Assembly (NCBI RefSeq): GCF_008365405.1
Contig: NZ_QOKV01000005.1
Span: 1-64,000, forward strand
DNA length: 64,000 nt
Reading direction: 5' to 3'
From: Azospirillum brasilense
Lineage (GTDB): Bacteria > Pseudomonadota > Alphaproteobacteria > Azospirillales > Azospirillaceae
This document shows positions 16,913 through 25,124 of the stretch, in pieces; within the stretch, counting starts at the first letter, position 1; each line of letters begins with the position of its first letter. A program made the position numbers and the translations under genes. The notes below the pieces were generated by a model. The model searched no databases and had not been told where the DNA came from. It saw only the letters and a list, made by a program, of their open reading frames with translations.

Positions 16913-19900
16913 TTATGCAGCGGCGGAGACGCGCTCGAGCTTGGCGGGAATGCCCTGGCGCACCGCGGTTCCAGCGACCGGGTCAACCCACACCGAGGCA
17001 CCCGCCCGGGTCGGGTCGACGAGGCCGAGGTCGTTCAGGTTGATGCCCGCGGCGATCTCGGGCGCGTCCGGCTGCCGGTGGTCGCCGATCACGTGGGCGC
17101 GGGCGCCGTATTCCTTGTGCCCGAAGCCATGCTCCACCGCGAGGACGCCCGCCATGACACCGTGGCGGACGATGGCCGTCGCCAGTTCGGCCCCACCCGG
17201 CGTGGCGATGCGGATGCGGTCGCCGGTCTGGATGCCCAGCCGCCGGGCGTCCTCGACGTTCACGCCGACGGGGTTCTCCGGGTGCAGGTGGCGCAGCCGC
17301 GTCGCCCCGATCGTGTAGGCGCTGACCAGCACCGACTTGGAACTGACCAGCTGGAAGGGCCAGTCTTCGGGCTTGTGGACACGGCTCACCGGCGTGCCGT
17401 CGGCGAAGACCGGGGGCATCCAGGTGGCCGTTCCCGGCCAGCGCCTGCCGGTGATGCTGCTCTTCGACGTGCCGACCGGCTCGTTGTAGACCTGAAGCGG
17501 CTTGGCGAAGCGGTGGGCGGCCTTGTCGCCCTCGAACCCTTCGGCCTGGTTCTGGTAGCGGCCGCCGCGGGCGAGGATGAAGGCAACCTTGCGCCATTCT
17601 TCCTCCTTCAGCGTCGCCTTCAGCGCGGGAAGCACGCGGCCGACGCCGGAAAAGGCGATGTCCTCGTCACTGGCGTCCGGCACCGGCTGCTTGCCGAGCC
17701 ACGCGATGTTGGCGCCCGCGCGCAGGTGCCAATCCTCGACGGTCTCCAGCGGGTGGCTGTTGCCCTCCATGTCCTGGATGGCGCCGGGGCCGAAGCCCGG
17801 CAGGCCGAGGCGCTTGGCGAGCGCGATCAGGAACGGCTCCAGCTGGATCGGCTGGCCGTCCGGCAGGGTTGCAGTGCGCGGGGCCAGCACCGGCCAGCGG
17901 GCCGTGGTCATCTTGGTCGGCACCCCGCCCCAGGCCGAGGTCCAGCCCCAGGTCTCGTACAGCACCGTGTCGGGCACGATGTAATCGGCGAGCGCCGAGG
18001 TCTCGTTGATGAAGGGGTCGATGGCGACGATCAGCGGCACCGTCTTCGGGTCGGCCAGCCGTTCGGTGAAGCGGTGCGCGCCGGGGATGCCGTAGACCGG
18101 GTTGGCGTTCCACAGCAGCAGGGCCTTCACCGGGTACGGGTAGCCGTCCACGATGCCGCTGGACATCCATTCCGTCGTTAGGCCGGGCGCGGTCGGGTAC
18201 CAGGGCGCCTTGGCCGGATACGGCTTGCCCGCCTGTTTCTTCGCCTGGAACTCGGACGTCTTCTCGTAAGGCACGTTGCGGCCGAGCGGCATGCCCGACG
18301 GCTTCACCTGGCCGGGGAAGCTGGCGAGCTTGTAGCGCGGCCCGTCGCCGTTCTCCGGGAAACGCCCGCCACCGACGATAGTGCCGCCCTTCCAGTTCAG
18401 GTTGCCGAGCAGCGTGTTGATGGTGACGACCGCGAAGGCGTTGTAGAAGCCGCTGCCCGACATCATGCCGCCGTGCGCGTTCACGGCGGCCTTCTTGCCG
18501 TGGCTGGTCAGTTCGCGGGCCAGACCCGCGATCACGTCGGCAGGCACGCCGCAGGCGTCGCTGTAGGCCCGCAGGTCGAGCCGCATGGCTTCCTCGCGCA
18601 GCAGCGTGAGGCTGGTCTTCACGGCGAGGTCGCCGGTCCCGGTCGCTACCATCCCCTCGTGGAACAGCGTGGCCGCGGTCGTCAGGGCGTCGTGCGCCAC
18701 CGGGGCGCCCGTCGCGGGATCGAGGACGACGAAGGCGTCCTTGTCGCCGTAGCGCTCCTTCTCGTCCAGAGTCACCCAGCCCATGTCGGAGGCGCGCAGC
18801 AGGCGCCCCTCCCGCGGGTGGCCCTTCTGCACGACGACCAAGTGCGTGGCGTTGCACCAGCCCGCCTCGCCCGCCGCCTCGGCCGCCTTGCCGTTGGGCT
18901 GGGACAGGTACCGGTCGTCGATGCGCCCGTTCTCGAACATCCAGCGGATGATGCCCATGGCGAAGGCGCCGTCGGTGCCCGGCCGGATCGGGATCCAGTC
19001 GGCGCGCTCCCCGGCCGCCGCGGCCTTGGCGTTGGTCAGCACCGGATCGACGACCACGTAGCGCAGAGCGCCGCTCGTGCGTGCCTTCGCAATCAGGGTC
19101 GCTTGGCGCTTGAATGGGTTGCCCGCATTCGACGGGGCGGTGCCGATAAAGACCACGAACTCGGCGTTGGCGATGTCCGGCTTGGCGTGCGGCTGCTTCT
19201 TGGTGTCGCCGAACACTGCACCCGATCCGGCCCGGTACACGCCACCGCAGTAGGAGCCATGGCCGACATAATTGATGCTGCCGTAAGCCTGCTGAAAAAA
19301 TCGCTGCACCAGCGATTCCCGTCCGTCGGGCACGCCGGTGATCATGGCCACCTGGTTGACCCGGGGTCCCAATTCCGGTGCCGCCAGGTCGATGGGCGTC
19401 TTGAGGTCGCGCAAGGCCTTGAGGCCCTCCACCGGCCCCTCGCCGAAGAGGTCGCCGCCGTCGCACACCTCGCGGACCAGCTGGTCGAAGGCGATCGGCT
19501 CCCACTGGCCCGACCCGCGTGGGCCGACGCGCTTCAGCGGCGTAGTGATGCGGAACGGCGAGGTAACATTCTCCAGCACCGCGTTGCCGCGGCCGCACGC
19601 CGTGGAGCGGCCGTTCAGCCCCTTTTCCTGGAAGCGCGACAGCGCCTTGAAGCTCTCCTTGACCGGGGTGCCGTAGGGCAGGAAGGGGTCGGTGGACATC
19701 GGGGTGTAGGGGTTGCCCGCGACGCGCAGCACCTTGTTCTTTTCGGTGTCCACGCGCACCCGCACGCCGCACAGGGTCGTGCAGCCGATGCAGCCGGTGT
19801 AGGCGACAACCTGGCCGGGGGTCAGCGTGATGTCGCCGCTGTGGGGATCGACGCGGAACTCGGGCTTGGGTGCGTTGCCGGAGATGGCGTTCTCGGGCTT

Positions 19901-20020
19901 TTCCCCGGCCCAGGCGCCCTTGACGAGCTTGCGGCCGGTTTCGGAGAAGCCGCCGACGAATGCGGCGAACGCGCCGCCCGCGGCGGAGGTCTTCAGGAGG
20001 AGGCGACGGGTGATGGACAT
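16913..20020 (-). CDS. ttrA: Tetrathionate reductase, molybdopterin subunit
   Basis: A 1035-residue catalytic subunit. It starts at ATG 20020 with a Tat signal (RRLLLKTSAAGG). An N-terminal [4Fe-4S] site is formed by Cys77, Cys80, Cys84 and Cys142 (CIGCTTLC, then STACGRG). The molybdenum ligand is expected to be the cysteine in GHGSYCGGVYRAGSGA. The length matches Salmonella TtrA (about 1020). It reduces tetrathionate to thiosulfate at the periplasmic face. It is third in a ttrB-ttrC-ttrA order, starting 29 bases after ttrC; the C-terminal region (SVWVDPVAGTAVRQG) fits the molybdopterin-binding fold. No dedicated chaperone gene is seen. Confidence 0.92.
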   Translation of the reverse strand: MSITRRLLLKTSAAGGAFAAFVGGFSETGRKLVKGAWAGEKPENAISGNAPKPEFRVDPHSGDITLTPGQVVAYTGCIGCTTLCGVRVRVDTEKNKVLRVAGNPYTPMSTDPFLPYGTPVKESFKALSRFQEKGLNGRSTACGRGNAVLENVTSPFRITTPLKRVGPRGSGQWEPIAFDQLVREVCDGGDLFGEGPVEGLKALRDLKTPIDLAAPELGPRVNQVAMITGVPDGRESLVQRFFQQAYGSINYVGHGSYCGGVYRAGSGAVFGDTKKQPHAKPDIANAEFVVFIGTAPSNAGNPFKRQATLIAKARTSGALRYVVVDPVLTNAKAAAAGERADWIPIRPGTDGAFAMGIIRWMFENGRIDDRYLSQPNGKAAEAAGEAGWCNATHLVVVQKGHPREGRLLRASDMGWVTLDEKERYGDKDAFVVLDPATGAPVAHDALTTAATLFHEGMVATGTGDLAVKTSLTLLREEAMRLDLRAYSDACGVPADVIAGLARELTSHGKKAAVNAHGGMMSGSGFYNAFAVVTINTLLGNLNWKGGTIVGGGRFPENGDGPRYKLASFPGQVKPSGMPLGRNVPYEKTSEFQAKKQAGKPYPAKAPWYPTAPGLTTEWMSSGIVDGYPYPVKALLLWNANPVYGIPGAHRFTERLADPKTVPLIVAIDPFINETSALADYIVPDTVLYETWGWTSAWGGVPTKMTTARWPVLAPRTATLPDGQPIQLEPFLIALAKRLGLPGFGPGAIQDMEGNSHPLETVEDWHLRAGANIAWLGKQPVPDASDEDIAFSGVGRVLPALKATLKEEEWRKVAFILARGGRYQNQAEGFEGDKAAHRFAKPLQVYNEPVGTSKSSITGRRWPGTATWMPPVFADGTPVSRVHKPEDWPFQLVSSKSVLVSAYTIGATRLRHLHPENPVGVNVEDARRLGIQTGDRIRIATPGGAELATAIVRHGVMAGVLAVEHGFGHKEYGARAHVIGDHRQPDAPEIAAGINLNDLGLVDPTRAGASVWVDPVAGTAVRQGIPAKLERVSAAA

Positions 20021-20049
20021 GGCGGTGTCTCCGGAGGCCCTGCGGGCGG

Positions 20050-21186
20050 TCATTCGGCGGCGGCCACGACACGGTCGGCAGCCATGGCGGCGCGGACCGG
20101 ATGGGGCGCCGGACGGAGCGGCGTCGGAAGGAAGGCGGTGATGACGAGGAGCAGGAAGAACCATAGGCCCGCGGTGCCAATAATGCCGAGCAGGCCGTCC
20201 GGACCGGCCGGGAGCGCGTACTCGTAGAACCCGGCGCCGGTCTTCGGCACGGTCTGGCCGCCGATGAACACCGTCCAGCGGAACATCCAGGCGCTGTGCA
20301 CGGCAATCAGGCCGGTCAGCAGGCCGGTGCCCATGGGCTTGCCCACGGCGATGACGAAGGGGACCACGGCGGCCAGCACGGCCCAGACGGCGGTCACGCG
20401 CCAGGCCTCGGAGGTCGATACGCTGTCCAGCGCCTCGGCATGGGTGCGGTCGATCCCGAACAGCCCCAGCGCCAGCCACAGGCCGCCGAACACCATCACC
20501 GCTCCCAGGAAGCTGGCGAGCAGACGGTTCGCCCGCACCTCAACATCGCGGTCACTGTCTGCCGCAAAACGGTTCAGGATGAGCACCAGACCGGCGGCCC
20601 CGACCAGGGCAGTGGTGAGGAACTGGAGCGGCAGGAACGGCGTGTGCCAAAGCGGGCGCGCCTTGACCACGGCGACCTCGGTGCCCGTGTAGAGCGCGAC
20701 CAAGGCGGCCCCGGCGAGGACGACGAGGCCCGTGACCCGGATCAGCCGGTCGTTGCGGCCACCGCCCAGGGCGGCCAGCCGGTACAGCACCGCGAGGCGG
20801 CTGTCCACCCTGCCCTGCTCCTGGAATTCCTCGCGGAAGCAGGCCCAGGCGTAGACCAGCAGCCCGGTCACGTAGAAGGGGATGATGAGCGAGCCCCACC
20901 ACATCCAGGACGTCGGACGGACCACGACGTAGAAGTGCCAGAAGCGGCCGGGCTGGTGCAGGTCGGAGAGCAGCGCCACCGGTGCCGCCAGCCCGCAGGT
21001 CAGCGCGACCAGCAGCGCCACGCGGCCGAGTTTGCGCCAGTCCTCCCGTGCGAAGGCATAACCGGGCAGGCTGAGAAGCACACCGCCCACCGACAAGCCG
21101 ATCAGGAAGAAATACTGGACGGCCCAGGGAAGCCATGCGACCTCTCGGGTCACGTTGATGACTTCGACGATGTGCGTGTCCATCAT
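20050..21186 (-). CDS. ttrC: Tetrathionate reductase membrane subunit (NrfD/PsrC family)
   Basis: A 378-residue integral membrane protein with about nine helices, of the NrfD/PsrC family that oxidises quinol and passes electrons to the iron-sulfur subunit. Recognisable parts are WAVQYFFLIGLSVGG in helix 1 and SDLHQPGRFWHFY in the quinol-site loop, both typical of PsrC-like subunits. The start overlaps the ttrB stop (ATGA); a second ATG follows at once, and AGGAG lies eight bases before the first. The gene order and overlaps point to one transcript with ttrB and ttrA. Confidence 0.9.
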   Translation of the reverse strand: MMDTHIVEVINVTREVAWLPWAVQYFFLIGLSVGGVLLSLPGYAFAREDWRKLGRVALLVALTCGLAAPVALLSDLHQPGRFWHFYVVVRPTSWMWWGSLIIPFYVTGLLVYAWACFREEFQEQGRVDSRLAVLYRLAALGGGRNDRLIRVTGLVVLAGAALVALYTGTEVAVVKARPLWHTPFLPLQFLTTALVGAAGLVLILNRFAADSDRDVEVRANRLLASFLGAVMVFGGLWLALGLFGIDRTHAEALDSVSTSEAWRVTAVWAVLAAVVPFVIAVGKPMGTGLLTGLIAVHSAWMFRWTVFIGGQTVPKTGAGFYEYALPAGPDGLLGIIGTAGLWFFLLLVITAFLPTPLRPAPHPVRAAMAADRVVAAAE

Positions 21187-21932
21187 GCGTGCTCCTTCCC
21201 GGTGTGGGCTCGATCCGCGTGCGCACTTGGGCGCCACAGGGTCGGCGTGCCATCCACCTTGCCTTGGAATTTCGGATCCAGACCGATGTAGAAGACCCGC
21301 GGCTGGGTCCCCATCTCGGGCTTCAGCACCTTGGGGTCCTGCTCGCGCACCAGCGTCGACACCGTGCTGTCCGGGTCGTTCAAGTCACCGAAGATGCGGG
21401 CGCCGCCGACGCAGGTCTCGACGCAGGCGGGCAGCAGCCCGGCCTCCACGCGATGGACGCAGAAGGTGCATTTGTCGGCGGTCTGGGTCTCGTGATTGAT
21501 GAAGCGCGCGTCGTAGGGGCAGGCCTGGACGCAGTAGGCGCAGCCGACACAGACCGTGTTGTCCACCACCACGATGCCGTCTTGGCGCTGATAGGTGGCG
21601 CCGGTCGGGCAGACTGGAATGCAGGGCGGGTCCTCGCAGTGATTGCACAGGCGCGGCAGCATGTAGGTGCCGCTCTTGCCCTGTTCCGTCACCTCGTAGG
21701 TCGAGACGATGGTGCGGAAGCTGTTCTCCGGGACATCGTTCTCCATGATGCAGGCGACCGTGCAGGCTTGGCAGCCGACGCACTTGCGCACGTCCACCAC
21801 CATGCCCCAGCGGTGCGCCGCATCGCCGCCCTTGCGTGCCTCGGCGGCCTCGGCCGGTGCCGGGGCCAGTGTCGCCGCCCCCACTGTGGCGGCGCCGACG
21901 CCCAGGACGAAGTTGCGTCGTGATCGGTCCAT
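21183..21932 (-). CDS. ttrB: Tetrathionate reductase iron-sulfur subunit
   Basis: A 249-residue ferredoxin-type subunit with four [4Fe-4S] sites: CVGCQACTVAC, CNHCEDPPCIPVC, CVGCAYCVQAC and CTFCVHRVEAGLLPACVETC. The order and spacing are those of the four-cluster electron-transfer subunits in DMSO-reductase-type complexes. The N-terminus has a twin-arginine signal (SRRNFVLGVGAA), as in other TtrB proteins. It is the first gene of the ttr operon. AAGGGG lies six bases before the ATG and is part of a long inverted repeat in the leader. The putative TtrR palindrome begins 89 bases upstream of the start. Confidence 0.93.
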   Translation of the reverse strand: MDRSRRNFVLGVGAATVGAATLAPAPAEAAEARKGGDAAHRWGMVVDVRKCVGCQACTVACIMENDVPENSFRTIVSTYEVTEQGKSGTYMLPRLCNHCEDPPCIPVCPTGATYQRQDGIVVVDNTVCVGCAYCVQACPYDARFINHETQTADKCTFCVHRVEAGLLPACVETCVGGARIFGDLNDPDSTVSTLVREQDPKVLKPEMGTQPRVFYIGLDPKFQGKVDGTPTLWRPSAHADRAHTGKEHA

Positions 21933-21940
21933 GACGGGCC

Positions 21941-21994
21941 CCTTCGCACGTATTCCGTGGCCCGCGGCATTCCGCGGACGTTCTCGTGCGAAGG
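21941..21994 (-). promoter_or_regulatory. Long inverted repeat in the ttrB leader overlapping the ribosome site
   Basis: Perfect 10-bp arms, CCTTCGCACG (21941-21950) and CGTGCGAAGG (21985-21994), enclose an inner pair of CCGCGG hexamers with a 4-base loop (21962-21977). In the ttrB mRNA the 3' arm contains the AAGG of the Shine-Dalgarno sequence. If transcription begins upstream of 21994, the ribosome site could be hidden. Confidence 0.45.
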
Positions 21995-22020
21995 ATAGTC
22001 GGACCGGTATCAGGGTCCCA

Positions 22021-22057
22021 TTGGGGCGAATCCTATACTTCTTAGGGTTTTCCCCAA
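22021..22057 (-). promoter_or_regulatory. 37-bp palindrome, putative TtrR site in front of ttrB
   Basis: Imperfect palindrome: arms TTGGGGCGAATCCTAT and TTAGGGTTTTCCCCAA with spacer ACTTC. It matches the perfect palindrome at 25036-25072, and the match extends without gaps over 59 bases (22016-22074 against 25031-25089, 51 identical by my count). Both copies lie upstream of minus-strand sulfur genes near ttrSR, with a CTAT -10-like element about 22 bases downstream. Confidence 0.7.
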
Positions 22058-22139
22058 GGACGATATGTCGCAGGCGCTTCAGGCTTTGCTCGATACCGCT
22101 TTCACACTTCGCTCAGACTCAACGCGACGCCCCAACGAT

Positions 22140-23760
22140 CTAGCCGGGATTATGCGCCGGGGTTGGCGGGTGTAGCGGCATCCGTTGAGCGGCCGTAGGA
22201 TTTGGGTGCTGAAGCCAATCCCCGCCGTTTCCGGAGCGCCCACCCGCCATGGTTGATCCTACGCTGCCGCTGCCCGGCCTGTCACCCGTTGCCGGAAAGC
22301 CGGTGATCGGGCGCTTTGATGGAGGGCGTCTGTCCTCCGATGGCGGGCTGCTGGTGCTGCGCGAGGTGGAGGGGCGGCTGCGCGTGGCTGAACGGCTGGC
22401 CGCCTGCCTCGAAGACCCACGCGATCCCACGCGCACGGTGCACTCGCTGGCCGACATCATCGGCTTTCGCCTGCTGGCGATCGCCGCAGGGTACGAGGAT
22501 GGCAACGACGCCGACAGCCTGCGCCGCGATCCGCTGTTCAAGATGGCCCTGGAACGCCTGCCATCCGAGCGCGACCTGTGCTCGCAAGCCACCATCTCGC
22601 GCCTGGAAAACCTGCCGGATACCCGCGCCTTGCTACGCATGGGCCGGGCCATGGTCGATCTCTACTGCGCCTCCTTCCGCCAAGTGCCCAAGCGCATCGT
22701 GCTGGACGTGGACGACACCTTCGACGCGGTGCACGGCGGCCAGCAGTTGCGCCTGTTCAACGCGCACTACGACGAGTACGGCTTCCAGCCCATCGTTGTG
22801 TTCGACGGCGACGGGCGCTTCGTCACCGCCGTGCTGCGCCCAGCCAAGCGGCCCAAAGGCACCGAGATCCGCGCCTTCCTGCGCCGCCTGCTCCATGCCA
22901 TTCGGGCGAACTGGCCGCACACCGAGATCCTGCTGCGCGCCGACGGCCATTACGCCTGCCCGGAAGTGCTGGACTGGTGCGAGGCAAACGGCCTCGACTA
23001 CGTGCTCGGCCTGCCGACCAGCCGCACCTTGCGCCGTCACGTTACCGCGCTGGAAGCCAGCACCGCCGCCCGCTTCCAGGCCACGCCCGGAGCCGACAAG
23101 GTGCGCCGCTTCAAGGAGTTCTACGACGGGGCGAGTACCTGGAGCCGGGTCCGCCGCATCGTCGCGCGGGTAGAGGCGGGCGATCAGGGCACCGACACGC
23201 GCTTCATCGTCACCAACCTGCGCCACGGCACGGGCCGCTGGCTGTATGCGGGCCTGTACTGCGCGAGGGGACAGGCGGAAAATCATATAAAAGCCTGGAA
23301 GGCCCACCTCGCCGCCGACCGCACCTCCTGCTCCAAGGCGACGGCCAACCAGTTCCGCCTGTTTCTGCACGCCGGGGCGTACTGGCTGCTGTGGAGCCTG
23401 CGCTCGCTGATGCCGAAACGATCGCGCTGGCGCACGGTGCAATTCGACACCTTGCGGCTGCGCTTGGTGAAGATCGCCGCGCGCATCGTGGAGATGAAGA
23501 CGCAGATCAAGGTCCACCTGCCGACCAGCGCCCCAGATCAGGCGATCATCCACCTCGCCCTCGGCCGCCTGCCGCGGCTCATCTGCTGAGCCCCGGGGCA
23601 GCGTGCCCCAGCCGTCACCCGTTTCCGTCCACCACCAACTCCGCCCGCGTCACGCCGCCATCAGCGCGGCGGCGGACGGCGCGCGCGCCCGCAACCTCAC
23701 GACGAACATCTCCGCTCGGCGACCAGACCGCTCGTTACCCTGGTGAATAAAGGCGGCTAG
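22140..23760 (+). mobile_element. IS1380-family insertion sequence
   Basis: An element of about 1620 bases carrying one transposase gene. The ends form imperfect inverted repeats: 22140-22164 begins CTAGCCGGGATTATGCGCC, and the reverse complement of 23736-23760 begins CTAGCCGCCTTTATTCACC, 18 of 25 positions equal by my count. I see no convincing target-site duplication. It sits between the ttrB promoter region and the rhodanese gene, separating the ttr operon from ttrSR. Confidence 0.75.
22249..23589 (+). CDS. IS1380-family transposase
   Basis: A 446-residue transposase with an uninterrupted frame. Family features include GRFDGGRLSSDGGLLVLREVE at the N-terminus, the DDE core with LDVDDTFDAVHGGQQLRLFN (first Asp), ILLRADGHYACPEVL (second Asp) and CARGQAENHIKAWK (the Glu), and a C-terminal stretch PTSAPDQAIIHLAL. 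All expected catalytic acidic residues are present, so the element may be active. The ATG at 22249 begins MVDPTLPLPG. The gene runs opposite to the surrounding ttr genes. Confidence 0.9.
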   Translation: MVDPTLPLPGLSPVAGKPVIGRFDGGRLSSDGGLLVLREVEGRLRVAERLAACLEDPRDPTRTVHSLADIIGFRLLAIAAGYEDGNDADSLRRDPLFKMALERLPSERDLCSQATISRLENLPDTRALLRMGRAMVDLYCASFRQVPKRIVLDVDDTFDAVHGGQQLRLFNAHYDEYGFQPIVVFDGDGRFVTAVLRPAKRPKGTEIRAFLRRLLHAIRANWPHTEILLRADGHYACPEVLDWCEANGLDYVLGLPTSRTLRRHVTALEASTAARFQATPGADKVRRFKEFYDGASTWSRVRRIVARVEAGDQGTDTRFIVTNLRHGTGRWLYAGLYCARGQAENHIKAWKAHLAADRTSCSKATANQFRLFLHAGAYWLLWSLRSLMPKRSRWRTVQFDTLRLRLVKIAARIVEMKTQIKVHLPTSAPDQAIIHLALGRLPRLIC

Positions 23761-23948
23761 GGGCGCCGTGTCTCATCAGCACCATCGTGATGGTAAAGTC
23801 CGGATGACTGCGCGACTTGCATAACCGGGAATGCAGCTTTGATGTACGGTCAAGGCTGAGGGCGGGGCGGAGTTTCATCCATGAGATCAACTCAATCCCT
23901 ACGGAAAGACGAGCCAGCGCCCCAGCCACCTACCTAATGCGTTAACAC
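23590..23948. other. IS right end and flank, no supported gene
   Basis: Bases 23590-23760 are the 3' non-coding part and right terminal repeat of the IS1380 element. Bases 23761-23948 are lower in GC than the surroundings. A 64-codon minus-strand frame (23735-23929) crosses the IS end and resembles nothing I know, so it is probably not a gene. The stretch may be the remains of whatever the IS landed in. Confidence 0.5.
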
Positions 23949-24869
23949 TTAGTTGGTGAGGAGCTTGCGATCGATCGGCAGGGCTGGGTCCGCAGCCCAT
24001 TCGATCATAGAGCCGTCGTAGAGGGTCGCATCCTTGTTGCCGAGGATTTCGGAAAGGACGAACCACCCGAGCGATCCGAGTTGTCCGGAGTTACAGAAGG
24101 CAATAAGACGTCCTGTCAGAGGCACGTTGGCCGCAGCCGCGAGCCTCTTGAGGGTCTCCCTGTCCCGAAACACGCCCCCGTTATCAACCGTCAGCCAGTT
24201 CTCGGGCAGGCTCATCGCACCCGGGATGGTACCATAGCGCTTCACGGCTGGAGGCTTGTTAACGCCGAGATATTGATCGGACGACCGGATATCGACCAAG
24301 GGCGAACCGAGGCGTGTCGCGTTCACCACATCGTCCTTCGTCACGACGAGGCCCGGGCGCATCGTCGCCTTGAACCGCGCGGCAGGCCTCTGTCCAGCAT
24401 CCTTCTGAAGCGGGCGCTGTCCATTCGCGTAGGCCTTCATTCCGCCGTTCAGGATTGACACGCGATCGTGACCGGAGACCTTAAAGGTCCAATAGACGCG
24501 CGTCGCTGTGCTCATATCCGAAGCGCTCAGACCAGCGGCGACAACGACAACGTGACTGGCGTTGTCGATCCCCAGTTCTCCAACCAGCGTCTCGATCTGC
24601 TCTGGCGGCGGCAGCATCCCTTCGATGCCCTTTGCATCCGTCACGCGCCAGCCGCCCTTCGTGTAGGAGCTGTGAACAGCCCCGGGGATGTGGCCCTTGG
24701 CGTAATCGTCCTGGGCATTTCGAACATCCAGGAAAACCACGCCAGGCCTGCTGATGTTGGTTGCAGCCCATTCTGCGTCCACAAGCGGTTGCACCGACTC
24801 CGCGGCAGCGGGGGTGCCAAGAGCCGCCACCATGATCAGGGGAGCAAGCCACGACAGAAGTCTTTTCAT
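23949..24869 (-). CDS. Periplasmic two-domain rhodanese
   Basis: A 306-residue exported sulfurtransferase: signal peptide 1-23 (ends PAAA), an N-terminal rhodanese-like domain (about 27-150, no active cysteine) and a C-terminal catalytic domain with the loop FCNSGQLGS (Cys259). Such enzymes move sulfane sulfur, for example from thiosulfate. The signal peptide places it where TtrABC releases thiosulfate. The putative TtrR palindrome at 25036-25072 lies 167 bases upstream of its start, so it is likely induced with the reductase. The ATG at 24869 has AAGGAA seven bases upstream. Codon use is somewhat less GC-rich than in ttrA. Confidence 0.88.
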   Translation of the reverse strand: MKRLLSWLAPLIMVAALGTPAAAESVQPLVDAEWAATNISRPGVVFLDVRNAQDDYAKGHIPGAVHSSYTKGGWRVTDAKGIEGMLPPPEQIETLVGELGIDNASHVVVVAAGLSASDMSTATRVYWTFKVSGHDRVSILNGGMKAYANGQRPLQKDAGQRPAARFKATMRPGLVVTKDDVVNATRLGSPLVDIRSSDQYLGVNKPPAVKRYGTIPGAMSLPENWLTVDNGGVFRDRETLKRLAAAANVPLTGRLIAFCNSGQLGSLGWFVLSEILGNKDATLYDGSMIEWAADPALPIDRKLLTN

Positions 24870-25035
24870 CGGTGTTCCTTCTCACATTGAGCGTCAACCG
24901 TTAGACCCACTCGCTCGGCGCTCTCCGACGATCGGGTGCCGCGATTGCTCGCTATCGCTCTCCCGCTTGGTCCTCGGTTTCACGCGGGCTGCGGATCCTT
25001 GGCGGATGTAATAGGAAAACCGATCCTGCTTCCCA

Positions 25036-25072
25036 TTGGGGCAAACCCTAGACTTCCTAGGGTTTGCCCCAA
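25036..25072 (-). promoter_or_regulatory. 37-bp perfect palindrome, putative TtrR site for the rhodanese gene
   Basis: Perfect 16-bp arms TTGGGGCAAACCCTAG and CTAGGGTTTGCCCCAA with the 5-base spacer ACTTC. It lies between the ttrR stop (25125) and the rhodanese start (24869). It could also fold as RNA after ttrR, but no U-tract follows and its flanks are conserved with the copy at 22021, which ends no gene. Confidence 0.75.
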
Positions 25073-25124
25073 GGACCAAATGACGCAGGATTGGTTTTGC
25101 GGACGGTTGCGCTCTGCAAAGCTG

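Noticed and set aside
22135-23765. Target-site duplication of the IS1380 element
   Set aside because: The bases flanking the terminal repeats on the two sides do not match.
25036-25072. Perfect palindrome as a terminator of ttrR
   Set aside because: No U-tract follows, and a near copy with conserved flanks stands at 22021 where no gene ends, so an operator is the better reading.
24894-25079. Small minus-strand frame upstream of the rhodanese gene
   Set aside because: It overlaps the conserved palindrome and has no ribosome site or recognisable family.
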